A stretch of DNA of 40,454 nucleotides from Methanobrevibacter olleyae (GCA_015063035.1 SUTG01000014.1:1-40454); one strand, 5' to 3'. Counted from the first letter of the stretch, positions 1 to 8,899 are shown. Program-made: numbers and translations. Notes: generated from the sequence alone by a model not told the origin.

Positions 1-240
1 ATAAGCCAATATTCCAAGAGCATTTGAAAATAAATAAAAAAATTAATTAATTAAAAAATAGGAAAAGAAAGGAACAAATAAAATAAAATTAAATTAAATA
101 AATTAATCAATTAATAAAAAAAAACAGAAAAAGAAAAGAACAAATTAAATAAATTAATCAATTAATTAAAAAAAGGAAAAAGAAAAGAACAAATAAAATT
201 AACTAATTAATAAAAAACAGGAAAAAAAAGAAAAGAACAT
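1..240. repeat. AT-rich imperfect tandem repeats
   Basis: About four imperfect copies of a 45-65 bp unit are visible. Each has a purine tract ending in GAAAAGAACAAAT or similar, followed by AAATTAATCAATTAATT and a run of A. No coding frame is seen. The block lies just downstream of the hsdM stop codon and may separate it from whatever lies left of the window. Confidence 0.6.
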
Positions 241-268
241 GATATAAGGCAAAAAACAATAAGATCAA

Positions 269-2098
269 CTACCTGAACAATTCCTTTTCTATATTTAACT
301 CTTTATAGGCATCTTCAATCTCTTTTGTAACCTTTTCAATCTCTTCAGTTAGAAATTTATGTCTTGAGACTAAATTATCAAAGTCAATCTCTTTCTCTTC
401 CCCTACATAAGTGTCTACATAACGAGGGATATTAAGATTGAAATCATTCCTTTTAATTTCATCTAAGCTTGCTCTGTGGGAATATCTTTCTATTTCTTCC
501 CTATTCCTATAAGTCCTTGCGATTTTAGAAATATCTTCTTCCTGCAGATAGTTGATTAGTTTGGTTCTATCGAATCCTTTGGAAGCGTCAATGAAGAGAA
601 CATCATCATAGTAATCTCTGTTTTTCCTAAAGATCATCATACAAGCAGGATTATTTGTGCTGTAGAACATGTTTGCAGGAAGTCCAATGACTGCATCAAG
701 ATAATTGAATCTTTCAACAATCATCCTTCTGATTTTTCCTTCAGAAGCAGCTCTGAACAGTACTCCATGAGGAGCAACAACAATCATTATTCCATCCTCA
801 TTCAAGTGATAAAGCATATGCTGAATAAATGCATAATCCGCTTTTGAATGTGGGGGAAGAATATTGTATTGCATAAACCTTACATCATCAAGAAAACTCC
901 TGTCAGCGGTCCATCTTGAATTGAATGGAATCTGAGAAACTACAGCATCAAAAGTATAATCCAAATGCTGAGGCTGTTCCAATGTATCCCCTTGCTTAAT
1001 GTCAAAGTCCTTATAGTGGATATTATGCAGAATCATGTTTTCTCTTGCAATGTTATAGAATGAAGCATTAAGTTCCTGACCGCAGATAAAATCACAAGGC
1101 AATTCCTTATTAATCTCCAAAAGCAAGGAAGCGGAACCGCAACATGGATCATAAACGGATTCAAGCTTTGATTTCTGGGAAGATATAAGCTTAGCGATTA
1201 AAGTGGAAACCTCATTAGGAGTATAGTAATCTGATGAATTTGATGAATTCAAGGAAAATTCGCTTAATAGATATTCGAAACTGTTTCCAATTAGATCATC
1301 AATATATTTTTCATAAATTTCATCTTTCTTATGAATATCCCTGTTTAAGCTGTATTCATCTAATTCATGATCCAATCTATCTGCTTCTAAAGCATAATTA
1401 GACTTCATTCGATTGTATTCCATTTTTTCATCAACTAATGAATTCAAATCCTTGAAATCCGCTTTAATATTATTCATTCTTCTTGAACGTATGCGTCTTT
1501 CATTTTTCCTTGAAGATGAATAATCCTTATTGTATTTTCTATTTTCAAGAATTGATTTGCTTAAAAGAGTGTTATTCCGGCTTTCCTTATCCAAATCAAA
1601 ATTCACTGGCCCCAATGCATCTAATATATTGAATACAACACGATTCTTATCCTCTATTGTCTTTCCCAATTGAGATGCATATAAGTCCACCCCTTCAAAA
1701 AGGTTCTGGAAATCCTCTTGGCTTTCTCTTCCAACTGAAGAATCGCTTATTTCGGTGAATGCCTTATCCAGCTCTTCAATAATGATATTGCCGTAATTCT
1801 TTGAAGAGACAATGTTTCTATATAAAAGGTTAGGGCTTAAAAAGTAGCCTATATCTTCAATTGACTTTTCTCTTAAGGATTTTTTAAAAGCTTTGAGATT
1901 ATATGCTTCTTCGAAGTTAAGGTTTTCAGCTTTCAATTCATTATTAATGTAAGTCTCCAGTTTTTCAGAGAGATACTTATAGGAAATAAAGCCTAGGAAA
2001 TACTTTTGAAACTCATCATCAGTTAAAAAACCAATCCTATTTCCTCTTTTCAAATCTTCATAAATGGACCATAATTGACGCCCTAAAAAGTTCTCCAT
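269..2098 (-). CDS. hsdM: Type I restriction-modification DNA methyltransferase subunit (HsdM-like), altered catalytic motif
   Basis: This 609-residue protein resembles HsdM, the adenine-N6 methyltransferase subunit of type I restriction-modification systems. The N-terminal HsdM helical domain spans about residues 1-165. SAM-binding motif I is seen as DPCCGSAS at 317-324, and the TPNEVS segment at 293-298 matches the conserved FTP region. Two things are odd. Motif IV, normally NPPY or NPPF and needed for catalysis, reads Q389-I-P-F392. A charged segment of about 90 residues (about 171-262, rich in Arg, Lys, Asn and Glu) sits where EcoR124-type HsdM passes straight into the methylase domain. 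The gene lies 46 bp downstream of hsdS and is probably co-transcribed with it. No hsdR is visible. The family assignment is firm; methylase activity is doubtful. Confidence 0.88.
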   Translation of the reverse strand: MENFLGRQLWSIYEDLKRGNRIGFLTDDEFQKYFLGFISYKYLSEKLETYINNELKAENLNFEEAYNLKAFKKSLREKSIEDIGYFLSPNLLYRNIVSSKNYGNIIIEELDKAFTEISDSSVGRESQEDFQNLFEGVDLYASQLGKTIEDKNRVVFNILDALGPVNFDLDKESRNNTLLSKSILENRKYNKDYSSSRKNERRIRSRRMNNIKADFKDLNSLVDEKMEYNRMKSNYALEADRLDHELDEYSLNRDIHKKDEIYEKYIDDLIGNSFEYLLSEFSLNSSNSSDYYTPNEVSTLIAKLISSQKSKLESVYDPCCGSASLLLEINKELPCDFICGQELNASFYNIARENMILHNIHYKDFDIKQGDTLEQPQHLDYTFDAVVSQIPFNSRWTADRSFLDDVRFMQYNILPPHSKADYAFIQHMLYHLNEDGIMIVVAPHGVLFRAASEGKIRRMIVERFNYLDAVIGLPANMFYSTNNPACMMIFRKNRDYYDDVLFIDASKGFDRTKLINYLQEEDISKIARTYRNREEIERYSHRASLDEIKRNDFNLNIPRYVDTYVGEEKEIDFDNLVSRHKFLTEEIEKVTKEIEDAYKELNIEKELFR

Positions 2099-2144
2099 AT
2101 CATAACCCCTAATTTAAATTATCATAATCATCAAACATCAAAAA

Positions 2145-2708
2145 TCAGTTATCCTTTAATCTCTCTAATAAGTTCTTCATGATCAATTTCTCATTCTGCC
2201 TTTCCAAATCAATCAATTCCTGGTTTAGATTGATTCTTTTGTCCATCAATTTAAATAATCTTCCGTATTCCACTTGAGTTTCATAATCCGGAATAGGCAA
2301 GTTAATTTCCTTTAGGTGAGTGGTTTTAATTATTTTTAAGGTAGTTCCTTCCACTATCTTATGCAATTCCCTTGGGAAGATATCACTTTTAAGAAGGTGA
2401 TAGATGAAGTCAACGTCAAATCCTTCCTTAACTCTTACAACAGCATAATACATAGGGATGATTATTCCTTCCTCTTCAAGCTTGCTTACAGTGGATCCTG
2501 CAAGTAAAATGACAATGTCATCTTTCCTTGAATAGAACTTAGGATTTATGTCCTCGGAAACCTCTACATCTTCAGTTTCAATCCTTGAACTGTCTTCATA
2601 TGTTTTTTTAAGTACTTTCTGCTCTACTGTGATACCTTTTTGATAACGTTTGACCCTAATTCCAGTGAAAATGTCTGCAATTTCATCAAACTTATAATTT
2701 TTAATCAT
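2145..2708 (-). CDS. hsdS: Type I restriction-modification specificity subunit, half-size HsdS
   Basis: This 187-residue protein has one target-recognition domain (about residues 1-140) followed by the typical boundary LKEINLPIPD and a long helix (about 140-185) that contacts HsdM. Full-length HsdS subunits are about 400 residues with two recognition domains, so this is a half-subunit. By analogy with known half-subunits it would have to dimerise and read a symmetrical site. The ATG start has the ribosome binding site AGGTGAG 6 bases upstream, and a TATA box at 2749-2756 implies its own promoter. It is the first gene of a two-gene unit with hsdM. Its recognition sequence cannot be predicted. 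Confidence 0.82.
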   Translation of the reverse strand: MIKNYKFDEIADIFTGIRVKRYQKGITVEQKVLKKTYEDSSRIETEDVEVSEDINPKFYSRKDDIVILLAGSTVSKLEEEGIIIPMYYAVVRVKEGFDVDFIYHLLKSDIFPRELHKIVEGTTLKIIKTTHLKEINLPIPDYETQVEYGRLFKLMDKRINLNQELIDLERQNEKLIMKNLLERLKDN

Positions 2709-2748
2709 ATACTCACCTAATTTTAATTAAAATAACCAAAAAATAATA

Positions 2749-2756
2749 TTTATATA
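2749..2756 (-). promoter_or_regulatory. TATA box of hsdS-hsdM
   Basis: The minus strand reads TATATAAA. A start point about 25 bases downstream (near 2727) leaves a short leader containing the AGGTGAG ribosome binding site of hsdS. This suggests hsdS does not need read-through from the hairpin array upstream. Confidence 0.5.
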
Positions 2757-2862
2757 TTATTTTGTAATTACTTGTTCTTAAAGTTAAGGGCAAAAATGAT
2801 AAAAAGAGATTGGAAAAAATGGAAAAATATTGAAAATTGGAAAAATATAGAATGATGAAATG

Positions 2863-3101
2863 GGAAAAAAGATAACACCCCCATTACCTTTTTTCCAAAA
2901 GAATAAGAATCACCCCCAATTCTTATCCCGACCTAAAGATACGATTCACCCCCAAATCATATCCTATAGAGATTGGCATCAAGAAATGATCAATCATCCA
3001 AAGCGATGATTGAATAAGAATCACCCCCAATTCCTATTCAAATCATAAGGAATACAATTCACCCCAGACTCATATTCCTTAGCTTATGAATAACGCATAA
3101 G
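2863..3101 (-). ncRNA. Candidate novel structured RNA: array of five hairpins with the same 8-nt loop TGGGGGTG
   Basis: Five hairpins follow each other. Stems (plus-strand coordinates) are 2863-2875/2884-2896, 2901-2910/2919-2928, 2936-2946/2955-2965, 3011-3021/3030-3040 and 3046-3059/3068-3081. Every loop is exactly 8 nt: CACCCCCA four times and CACCCCAG once on plus, so TGGGGGTG on minus. Stem sequences differ while pairing is kept. The seven non-Watson-Crick pairs I count that could wobble are all A-C on plus and therefore G-U on minus, which orients the RNA to the minus strand; there is one true mismatch (3058/3069). Loops are 35, 36, 75 and 38 bases apart. The double gap holds a hairpin without the loop motif (2990-2998/3005-3013), which shares three bases with the next stem. 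A sixth short stem (3083-3088/3096-3101) flanks the array. No convincing reading frame is present. I recognise no known RNA family. Confidence 0.7.
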
Positions 3102-3388
3102 ATTTATTTCTGCCTACTTTTCAATTAACCATTTTTTTAATAATTTGTGCGAATTAATTGGATTAGATCTTATTTTAATCAACCATAAAAATTTAGTGCA
3201 TTTATGAATGAGATAGCAAAAGGTGTTAAAGTCAAACAAACAAGAGAGGTTGAATCTACACTAATTCACTAACGAAACATCTTTAGTTTCTAAATTTTAA
3301 TGAAACTTTTAATGATTGAAAAAAATAAGCAAGACTTAAAATTTACTTAAGTTTTTTCTAATCACAATAAGTATTATACACATACTAG

Positions 3389-3396
3389 TATATAAA
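3389..3396 (-). promoter_or_regulatory. Candidate TATA box for the hairpin-array RNA
   Basis: The minus strand reads TTTATATA preceded by CGAAACA, a plausible BRE plus TATA arrangement. A start near 3367 would give about 265 nt of leader before the first hairpin. AACGAAACAT at 3271-3280 is an inverted copy of ATGTTTCGTT at 3396-3405. T-rich runs on the minus strand between about 2860 and 2790 could end the transcript. The extent of the RNA is therefore an estimate. Confidence 0.4.
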
Positions 3397-3405
3397 TGTT
3401 TCGTT

Positions 3406-3703
3406 CTTAAATTTAATGACACTTATCTAAAATCATATGACATATTCTTATTGATAAAAAACAATACCAAAAATAGAAAGAATGAAGAGAGAAAATAGGA
3501 AAATAAAGAGAAAATATTAGGAAAATAGAAAAAATAGAAAAAATAGAAAAAATAGACTAAATTAAAGCAAAAAGAAAATAAAAATCAAAAAATTACTATT
3601 GAATAAATTAAATTAGTTTTAATAAAAAAATTAAATTAATTTTAATAAAAAAATTAAATTAGTTATAATAAAAAATTAGATTAATTATAATAAAAAAATA
3701 AAA
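3406..3703. other. AT-rich intergenic region, no gene seen
   Basis: Simple A-rich sequence with repeated AAAATAGAAAAAATAG and AATTAAATTAATTTTAATAA segments. No open frame with a ribosome binding site and no stable hairpin were found. Confidence 0.6.
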
Positions 3704-4480
3704 TTAAGTAAAATCTTTATTAAATGCTTCTGTATCTTCTACACCGTTTGTATAATGCTTATTGTTTACATTATCTATAATCTCATCATCACCATGAAGG
3801 CGGTCTATATGATGACGGCCATTTGAATCATCATATTCCTTAATGTAATCTGCATCCTGACCAGACCAATAGTAACCGGCAGGCACATTATTTGATGAAC
3901 TTGATTGATTTGAAGCGGAACTTGTACTGTCAATGCCTGTATTGACACCAGTGCCATTAGTAGCATTTGCAGCAGTTTGATTCTCACCGGTCATGGTTTC
4001 TGTAGTGTTTGTTTCTTCATTGAAATATTGATACTTGACAGAACCAATCATATGCTCTAGCATTTCAGGGTCTTTACAGATGATCAAGATATTGTCATGG
4101 GTAACATGATTTCCAATGAAGGCCATGTAAGTTCCATTTTCCTCATTATGCCAAATGGTTTGATTGCCTAATGTTTCCTGAACGGAATTTGCTATGAAAT
4201 CATTACGGATATACTCCAATTCGACAGCTGCAACCTGATTGCCTTGAGCACTGTTGAAATACATAACAGTCAAATCATGCTGAGTGTCATTAATAAGGTA
4301 AATTCCATTTTTAATCACTGCAGTTGTAGATTGATCACTTATTGGCATGTCAATGCTGGAAGAGTCTGTAAGACCAACCCTATTATACTTAATGGTTTCA
4401 TCATAATTCAATAAAAAGAAAGAACTGGTTAAAACCACTGCAATCACTAACAATACCATTAATAAACGTCTTAAATCCAC
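3704..4480 (-). CDS. Membrane-anchored hypothetical protein
   Basis: This 258-residue protein is not recognised. An N-terminal hydrophobic segment (about residues 5-25) with Arg residues just before it should act as an uncleaved anchor, leaving the rest outside the cell. Residues about 45-155 form a mixed alpha/beta-looking domain. A Ser/Thr/Asn/Gly-rich stretch (about 165-200) looks like a linker, and the C-terminal 55 residues are rich in His, Asp and Tyr (HHIDRLHGDDE). The start is GTG with a strong GGGGAGG ribosome binding site; an overlapping ATG one base upstream is out of frame and meets a stop at once. It stands alone between intergenic stretches. Confidence 0.7.
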   Translation of the reverse strand: MDLRRLLMVLLVIAVVLTSSFFLLNYDETIKYNRVGLTDSSSIDMPISDQSTTAVIKNGIYLINDTQHDLTVMYFNSAQGNQVAAVELEYIRNDFIANSVQETLGNQTIWHNEENGTYMAFIGNHVTHDNILIICKDPEMLEHMIGSVKYQYFNEETNTTETMTGENQTAANATNGTGVNTGIDSTSSASNQSSSSNNVPAGYYWSGQDADYIKEYDDSNGRHHIDRLHGDDEIIDNVNNKHYTNGVEDTEAFNKDFT

Positions 4481-4718
4481 ATAAACCTCCCCATAAACTA
4501 ATTTTTTTAAAACTAGTGATAAAATAGCTTATTCTAATTATTAATTTAAATTAAATTATTTATAAACTTAACTTAAAAATTAGTCAAAAAAGAGCAAATA
4601 ATAGATAAAAAATGAAAGAATGGATGAAATCATAAAATAAAATAATAAGAAATTAAAAAAAAAGTAAAAAGTGAAAATAATTAAAAAAAAGAAAATAAGA
4701 AATAAGAAAATACTAAAA

Positions 4719-5714
4719 TTAAGAAGACCTGTCTATAACAAAATCTGCTAAAGCGATAAGCATTGCTTTAGCTTCAGAGTCAGGCAATATTTCGAGTACT
4801 TTCTTAGCGCCATCAACGTTTTCTAAAGCGAGATTGTGAGCATATTCAATGGAGCCATATTTATTGAATAAATCAATAGCTTCATCAATATTGGCTTGTG
4901 AAGAATTCTCTTCTTTTAAGATTTCAAGTAATCTTTCATGATCATCACCTTCAGATTCAGCCAATGCCTTAACGACCATAAGAGTCATTTTACCTTTAGC
5001 TATATCACTGCCTACAGGTTTTCCAAGGTCCTTTTCATCACTGATTACATCCAAATAATCGTCTTGGATCTGGAAAGCTGTACCAATCATACGACCATAT
5101 TCGTATAATGCATTGACAGTCTCGTCATCTGCTCCACCCATAATTGCTCCTGCTTTAGTGGCTGCAGCAATTAATGCACCGGTTTTCTTAAAGATCATTT
5201 CAGAATATTCCGCTTCCTTCACATCAAAGTTTCCTTCAAAGCTCATATCAGAAGCTTGACCTTCACATATTTTTACACAGGCATCTGCAACAGTAGCTAA
5301 TGCATTTGCAACATTTGCTGGATGTGCATTTTCCTCTTTGGAAGAGATTACCATTTCAAATGCTTTTGAGAATAAGGTGTCTCCTGCTAAAATAGCTACA
5401 GGCTCATCCCATACCTTATGTACAGAAGGCATTCCCCTTCTCATGTCATCGTCATCCATGATATCGTCATGGATAAGTGAAAAAGTATGAATAAGCTCTA
5501 AAGCAGCAGCAGTTTTCAATGCATCTTCCTTTTTCCCTCCAACCGCTTCTGCAGAGATTAAAGTAAGAGCTGGCCTAAGCATTTTACCGCCAGCTTTAGT
5601 TAAGTAAAGACAAGCATCCTGTAAATCCTGTGGTTCAATAACACTAAGATTCTCTTCAATGGTTTTTACAACATCTTTGGAATATTGTTTTAAGACATCA
5701 GTAACATCAGACAT
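4719..5714 (-). CDS. idsA: Short-chain polyprenyl diphosphate synthase (GGPP/FPP synthase)
   Basis: This 331-residue trans-prenyltransferase condenses isopentenyl diphosphate with allylic diphosphates, giving farnesyl and geranylgeranyl diphosphate for archaeal ether lipids. The first Asp-rich motif DDIMD is at 83-87, followed by an Arg-Arg pair (92-93). The second motif DDYLD is at 218-222, and the [10 protein letters not shown] segment typical of the family follows. Length is normal. The ATG has the ribosome binding site GAGGGAG. It is the last gene of the isoprenoid block, downstream of RNase J, an order I remember from Methanothermobacter as well. Confidence 0.95.
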   Translation of the reverse strand: MSDVTDVLKQYSKDVVKTIEENLSVIEPQDLQDACLYLTKAGGKMLRPALTLISAEAVGGKKEDALKTAAALELIHTFSLIHDDIMDDDDMRRGMPSVHKVWDEPVAILAGDTLFSKAFEMVISSKEENAHPANVANALATVADACVKICEGQASDMSFEGNFDVKEAEYSEMIFKKTGALIAAATKAGAIMGGADDETVNALYEYGRMIGTAFQIQDDYLDVISDEKDLGKPVGSDIAKGKMTLMVVKALAESEGDDHERLLEILKEENSSQANIDEAIDLFNKYGSIEYAHNLALENVDGAKKVLEILPDSEAKAMLIALADFVIDRSS

Positions 5715-5824
5715 AATTCTCCCTCTAGACTAATATTTATTGAAACTTAATTAAATACTTAATTAAAATTTATTTATATAATGATTTTTTAAAAGAAATG
5801 AGCTCAAAAAGTTAATTAAATTAA

Positions 5825-7171
5825 CTAGTGGCCGTTAAAGACTTGAGCCTGTGCATTTCTTAAAATGTGAATATTGTTTCCTATTCTGTATCCTTCTTCC
5901 TCTGCAAGCTCACCGTAAGCAACTAGCATATCAAGCTCACCGTGAGCAGGAATGATATGCTTTGGCTTAAGCATTCTCAGGAAATCCCTGTGGTCTTCAC
6001 GGCCAGCGTGTCCTGAAACGTGAGCGTTTGCATAGATTCTTGCACCATTTGCCTTTAATTTGGATTCAAGAATATGCCTGTTTGCAGCATTGGTTGGATT
6101 TGGAATGATAGGGGCTGAAAATATGACATTATCCCCTTTCTTTACATTGAATGGAGTTCTTCCACTAGCTATTCTTGGAAGCAATGCATCAGGTTCACCT
6201 TGGTGACCAGTGGTTACAAGCAAGAACTTGTCCCTATCATCTTCAGCTTTCATAAGGGCCTTGTTGACCGCTTTAGGAGATCCATAAACATAAGCGTTTG
6301 CAGGCAATTTCAAGATGCCCAAGTTCTGTGCTATTCCACAGAACCTTTCCATGGAACGTCCTAAGAATAGAATTTCCCTGTCGCTGTCCTTTGCAATGTC
6401 TGCAATGGTTTGAATCCTTTCGATATGTGATGAGAAGGTAGTTACAATCATACCCTCTTTTGCCTTTAAAGGCTCTCTCATCAAGTCTTCAAGAATTATT
6501 CTTGCAACCTTTTCTGAATATGTTCTTGTTTCAGTGTAATTGATTGCATTTGTAGTCTCTACAATGAGAGCCAATACTCCTTTTCTACCTAATTCCCTAA
6601 GCCTGTTGTAATCAGGTGGCGGGGAAACCTTTTGGTGATTGTCGAACTTAAAGTCCAATGCATAAACGATAATTCCTTCATTGGTGTGCAATACAGGGAA
6701 CACAGCTTGAGGAATACTGTGAGTGGACTGCACAAACTCCAATGTAATGTCCTTTGACAACTTGATCTTGCTTCCAGGATTAAGCGGTCTTATTGGATTG
6801 TTCACCTTGAATTTGCGCTCTCCCTTGATTTGCTTTTCAATTAATGCAGTGGTATAAGGGGTTCCAATTATAGGTGCATCGTATCTGTGAGCCAATTTGG
6901 CAACAGCACCAATATGGTCCAAGTGACCGTGTGAGAATACTATTCCCTTAACTTTACCGTCTACATCCTTCATGATTGTATCGTCTGGAATCACTCCTCT
7001 TTCGATTAAATCCAAACTATGCATTCTATCGATGTCTGTATCTTCGTGAATGCTGATTCTGTCTAAGTGGATACCCATATCAAAGATGATTACATCTTCT
7101 CCGACTTTTACTGCAGTCATGTTCTTTCCTACTTCTTCATATCCACCTATTGCAATAACTTCTACTGTCAT
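5825..7171 (-). CDS. rnj: Archaeal ribonuclease J (metallo-beta-lactamase/beta-CASP)
   Basis: This 448-residue protein carries the zinc-binding signature H81-G-H83-L-D85-H86. It also has the later beta-CASP elements (GHQGEPDALLPRIASGRTPF, then VSGHAGREDH) and a final HGE motif. Archaeal RNase J proteins are 5'-to-3' exonucleases in RNA turnover. Length matches the archaeal form, which lacks the bacterial C-terminal domain. A perfect AGGAGG ribosome binding site precedes the ATG. It sits within the isoprenoid block between fni and idsA. A tandem duplication lies just upstream of its own TATA box, suggesting separate transcription control. Confidence 0.93.
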   Translation of the reverse strand: MTVEVIAIGGYEEVGKNMTAVKVGEDVIIFDMGIHLDRISIHEDTDIDRMHSLDLIERGVIPDDTIMKDVDGKVKGIVFSHGHLDHIGAVAKLAHRYDAPIIGTPYTTALIEKQIKGERKFKVNNPIRPLNPGSKIKLSKDITLEFVQSTHSIPQAVFPVLHTNEGIIVYALDFKFDNHQKVSPPPDYNRLRELGRKGVLALIVETTNAINYTETRTYSEKVARIILEDLMREPLKAKEGMIVTTFSSHIERIQTIADIAKDSDREILFLGRSMERFCGIAQNLGILKLPANAYVYGSPKAVNKALMKAEDDRDKFLLVTTGHQGEPDALLPRIASGRTPFNVKKGDNVIFSAPIIPNPTNAANRHILESKLKANGARIYANAHVSGHAGREDHRDFLRMLKPKHIIPAHGELDMLVAYGELAEEEGYRIGNNIHILRNAQAQVFNGH

Positions 7172-7256
7172 TTATTGCCTCCTTTTTGTTTTTTTTCCGT
7201 AAAATAATTAGTATGATTTTATTTTCAAATTATAAAGTACAGTACATTCTAAATAA

Positions 7257-7264
7257 TATAAAAA
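7257..7264 (-). promoter_or_regulatory. Candidate TATA box of RNase J
   Basis: The minus strand reads TTTTTATA. A start near 7235 would give a leader of about 60 nt. The box directly borders a 41-bp tandem duplication on its upstream side. Confidence 0.4.
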
Positions 7265-7266
7265 TA

Positions 7267-7348
7267 AGAGTTAAACTCTTAAATTAAAAAATAGAACTAT
7301 TTGAGATAGAGTTAAACTCTTAAATTAAAAAATAGAACTATTTGGGAT
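7267..7348. repeat. Two tandem 41-bp repeats upstream of RNase J
   Basis: Copies at 7267-7307 and 7308-7348 differ at one base (TTTGAGAT versus TTTGGGAT). Each unit includes the near-palindrome AGAGTTAAACTCT. On the minus strand the repeats lie immediately upstream of the TATA box, where archaeal activators usually bind. Confidence 0.85.
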
Positions 7349-7400
7349 AATTTTTTATAGTTTCAATTATCCTAATCATAAACTTTGTATCAAAACGCCA

Positions 7401-8450
7401 TTATCTTCTAGCATACGCTTTTGTATCAAAGCCTCTTGCTTCTAACCAGTTTTTAGTTTCTCCTTTGATTATGAGATCTGAATTCTTAAGCTCCTCGATA
7501 TTTGAAGCTCCAACTAAAAACATTGCTATCTTTAAGGATTCATTGAACCTTTCAACCATTTGAACTAAAGCGGTTTGCCCTTCATAGGCCCCTTTAAGTG
7601 CAGGTAGTGCCATGCCCACAGCATCTGCACCAAGTGCAATGGCTTTTGCAGCATCCAAACCTGACCTTATGCCCCCTGAAGAGACTACTGGAATATCAAC
7701 AGAATTCACCACTTCTGCAGTGCTTACAGCGGTAGGAATCCCCCAATCCCAGAACAATTCTCCTAAATATCTGTCATCTGCACGATAGGTTTCAACAGCA
7801 GCCCAACTGGTTCCGCCAGCACCTTCAACATCAATAAAACTTACTCCTGCCTTTTCAAGTGCGATTGCATCTTCAGAAGCTATTCCTGTGCCGGTTTCCT
7901 TTGCCATGACAGGGACTTTAACTGATTTGCAAATTTCAGCTATTGAATCTATGTATCCTCTTGCATCGACATCCCCTTCAGGTTGAATTGCTTCCTGCAA
8001 AGGGTTTAAATGGATTGCTAAAATATCACTGTCCAATATTTCAACAGCTTCCTCTGCCAAATCAGATTGAGGTGCTCCAATATTTCCTAAAACAAGTGCA
8101 GATGGAGCATTTTCCCTTACAACATCATAAGTGTCTCTTAATTCAGGATGCACAATAGCTGCCCTTTGACTACCTAATCCTAAACCGATTTGCTTGTCTT
8201 CTGCAACGGTAGCCAATTCCTTATTTATATCCTTAGCAGCAGGATGACCTCCAGTGATTGCGGTAATGAATAATGGAGATTCCAGTTTCTTACCAAAAAC
8301 CTCTGTTGAAATATCAATTTCTTCCTTATGAACTTCAGGCAATGCCCTATGGATGAGTTCAATATCCTCAAAGCCTGTAGTTTTTTCCTTATAATTAACA
8401 TCATAATTCTTGCAAATCAATAGATGTTCTAATTTTCTATCTGAAATCAT
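7401..8450 (-). CDS. fni: Type 2 isopentenyl-diphosphate delta-isomerase
   Basis: This 349-residue FMN- and NADPH-dependent enzyme interconverts isopentenyl and dimethylallyl diphosphate, giving the primer for chain growth by IdsA. Signature stretches seen are [10 protein letters not shown], the glycine-rich [19 protein letters not shown] and the phosphate-binding [20 protein letters not shown]. Length is typical. The ATG has the ribosome binding site GAGGAAA. It belongs to the same strand and pathway as mevalonate kinase and IPK, but an AAA+ ATPase gene now lies between it and IPK. Confidence 0.95.
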   Translation of the reverse strand: MISDRKLEHLLICKNYDVNYKEKTTGFEDIELIHRALPEVHKEEIDISTEVFGKKLESPLFITAITGGHPAAKDINKELATVAEDKQIGLGLGSQRAAIVHPELRDTYDVVRENAPSALVLGNIGAPQSDLAEEAVEILDSDILAIHLNPLQEAIQPEGDVDARGYIDSIAEICKSVKVPVMAKETGTGIASEDAIALEKAGVSFIDVEGAGGTSWAAVETYRADDRYLGELFWDWGIPTAVSTAEVVNSVDIPVVSSGGIRSGLDAAKAIALGADAVGMALPALKGAYEGQTALVQMVERFNESLKIAMFLVGASNIEELKNSDLIIKGETKNWLEARGFDTKAYARR

Positions 8451-8858
8451 TGTTTCCTCTTTAATTATTAATAAAATGTAAGCATAATATGTTTAAATTA
8501 ATAATAAGCACACTTAAATCATTAGAACCTAAAAAAAGCAATCTAATAAACTCTAGATAAACAACTATTTTTTTAAACAGTAAACCTTTAAAAGCAGTTT
8601 AAATATCTAAAATAAACTAATCGATGTAAAATTCTTATAAATAGAAAAATTAAATTTAAAAAAGCCCTTATGAATAAAAGTTAAATTAAATAAAATATTC
8701 TTACGTGTTTAATTAGGTCCCGAATGAATTTAAAAACATTAAAATCCGACTTAATATTAATTTTAATCTTTTAAATTCAAAATATATGAAAATTGCATAT
8801 ATTTTAACTATTTATAATTTTTTATTTTCATCATATTTAAATATTGGGTCAAAATAGG
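8451..8858. other. Intergenic region between AAA+ ATPase and fni
   Basis: About 400 bp of AT-rich sequence without an open frame that has a ribosome binding site. It presumably holds the fni promoter. The only notable feature is the short GC-richer GGTCCCGAATG near 8717, which I cannot assign. Confidence 0.5.
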
Positions 8859-8888
8859 GGGCTTTTTCAAAAACTTATCAAAAAACCC
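8859..8888 (-). terminator. Hairpin just after the AAA+ ATPase stop codon
   Basis: GGGCTTTTT (8859-8867) pairs with AAAAAACCC (8880-8888). The single imperfect pair is G-U only on the minus strand, which fits a transcript of the ATPase gene. The following T-run is weak, so it may be a 3' end stabiliser and not a true terminator. Confidence 0.4.
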
Positions 8889-8899
8889 ATTTACCTCCA

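Noticed and set aside
2765-2884. Short minus-strand frame starting ATGGGGGTG in the first-listed hairpin (about 38 codons)
   Set aside because: The translation is Phe/Ser-rich low complexity from T-rich DNA and the start lies within a stem-loop. It looks like the 3' end of the RNA, not a gene.
2863-3081. CRISPR array or insertion element in the hairpin region
   Set aside because: The shared part is only the 8-nt loop, stems differ between units, spacing varies (35, 36, 75, 38), and no cas genes, terminal repeats or transposase are present.
2863-3081. Type III toxin-antitoxin RNA (ToxI-like 36-nt repeats)
   Set aside because: Unit length is similar, but ToxI repeats are near-identical in sequence and are followed by a ToxN gene. 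Here stems vary and hsdS follows.
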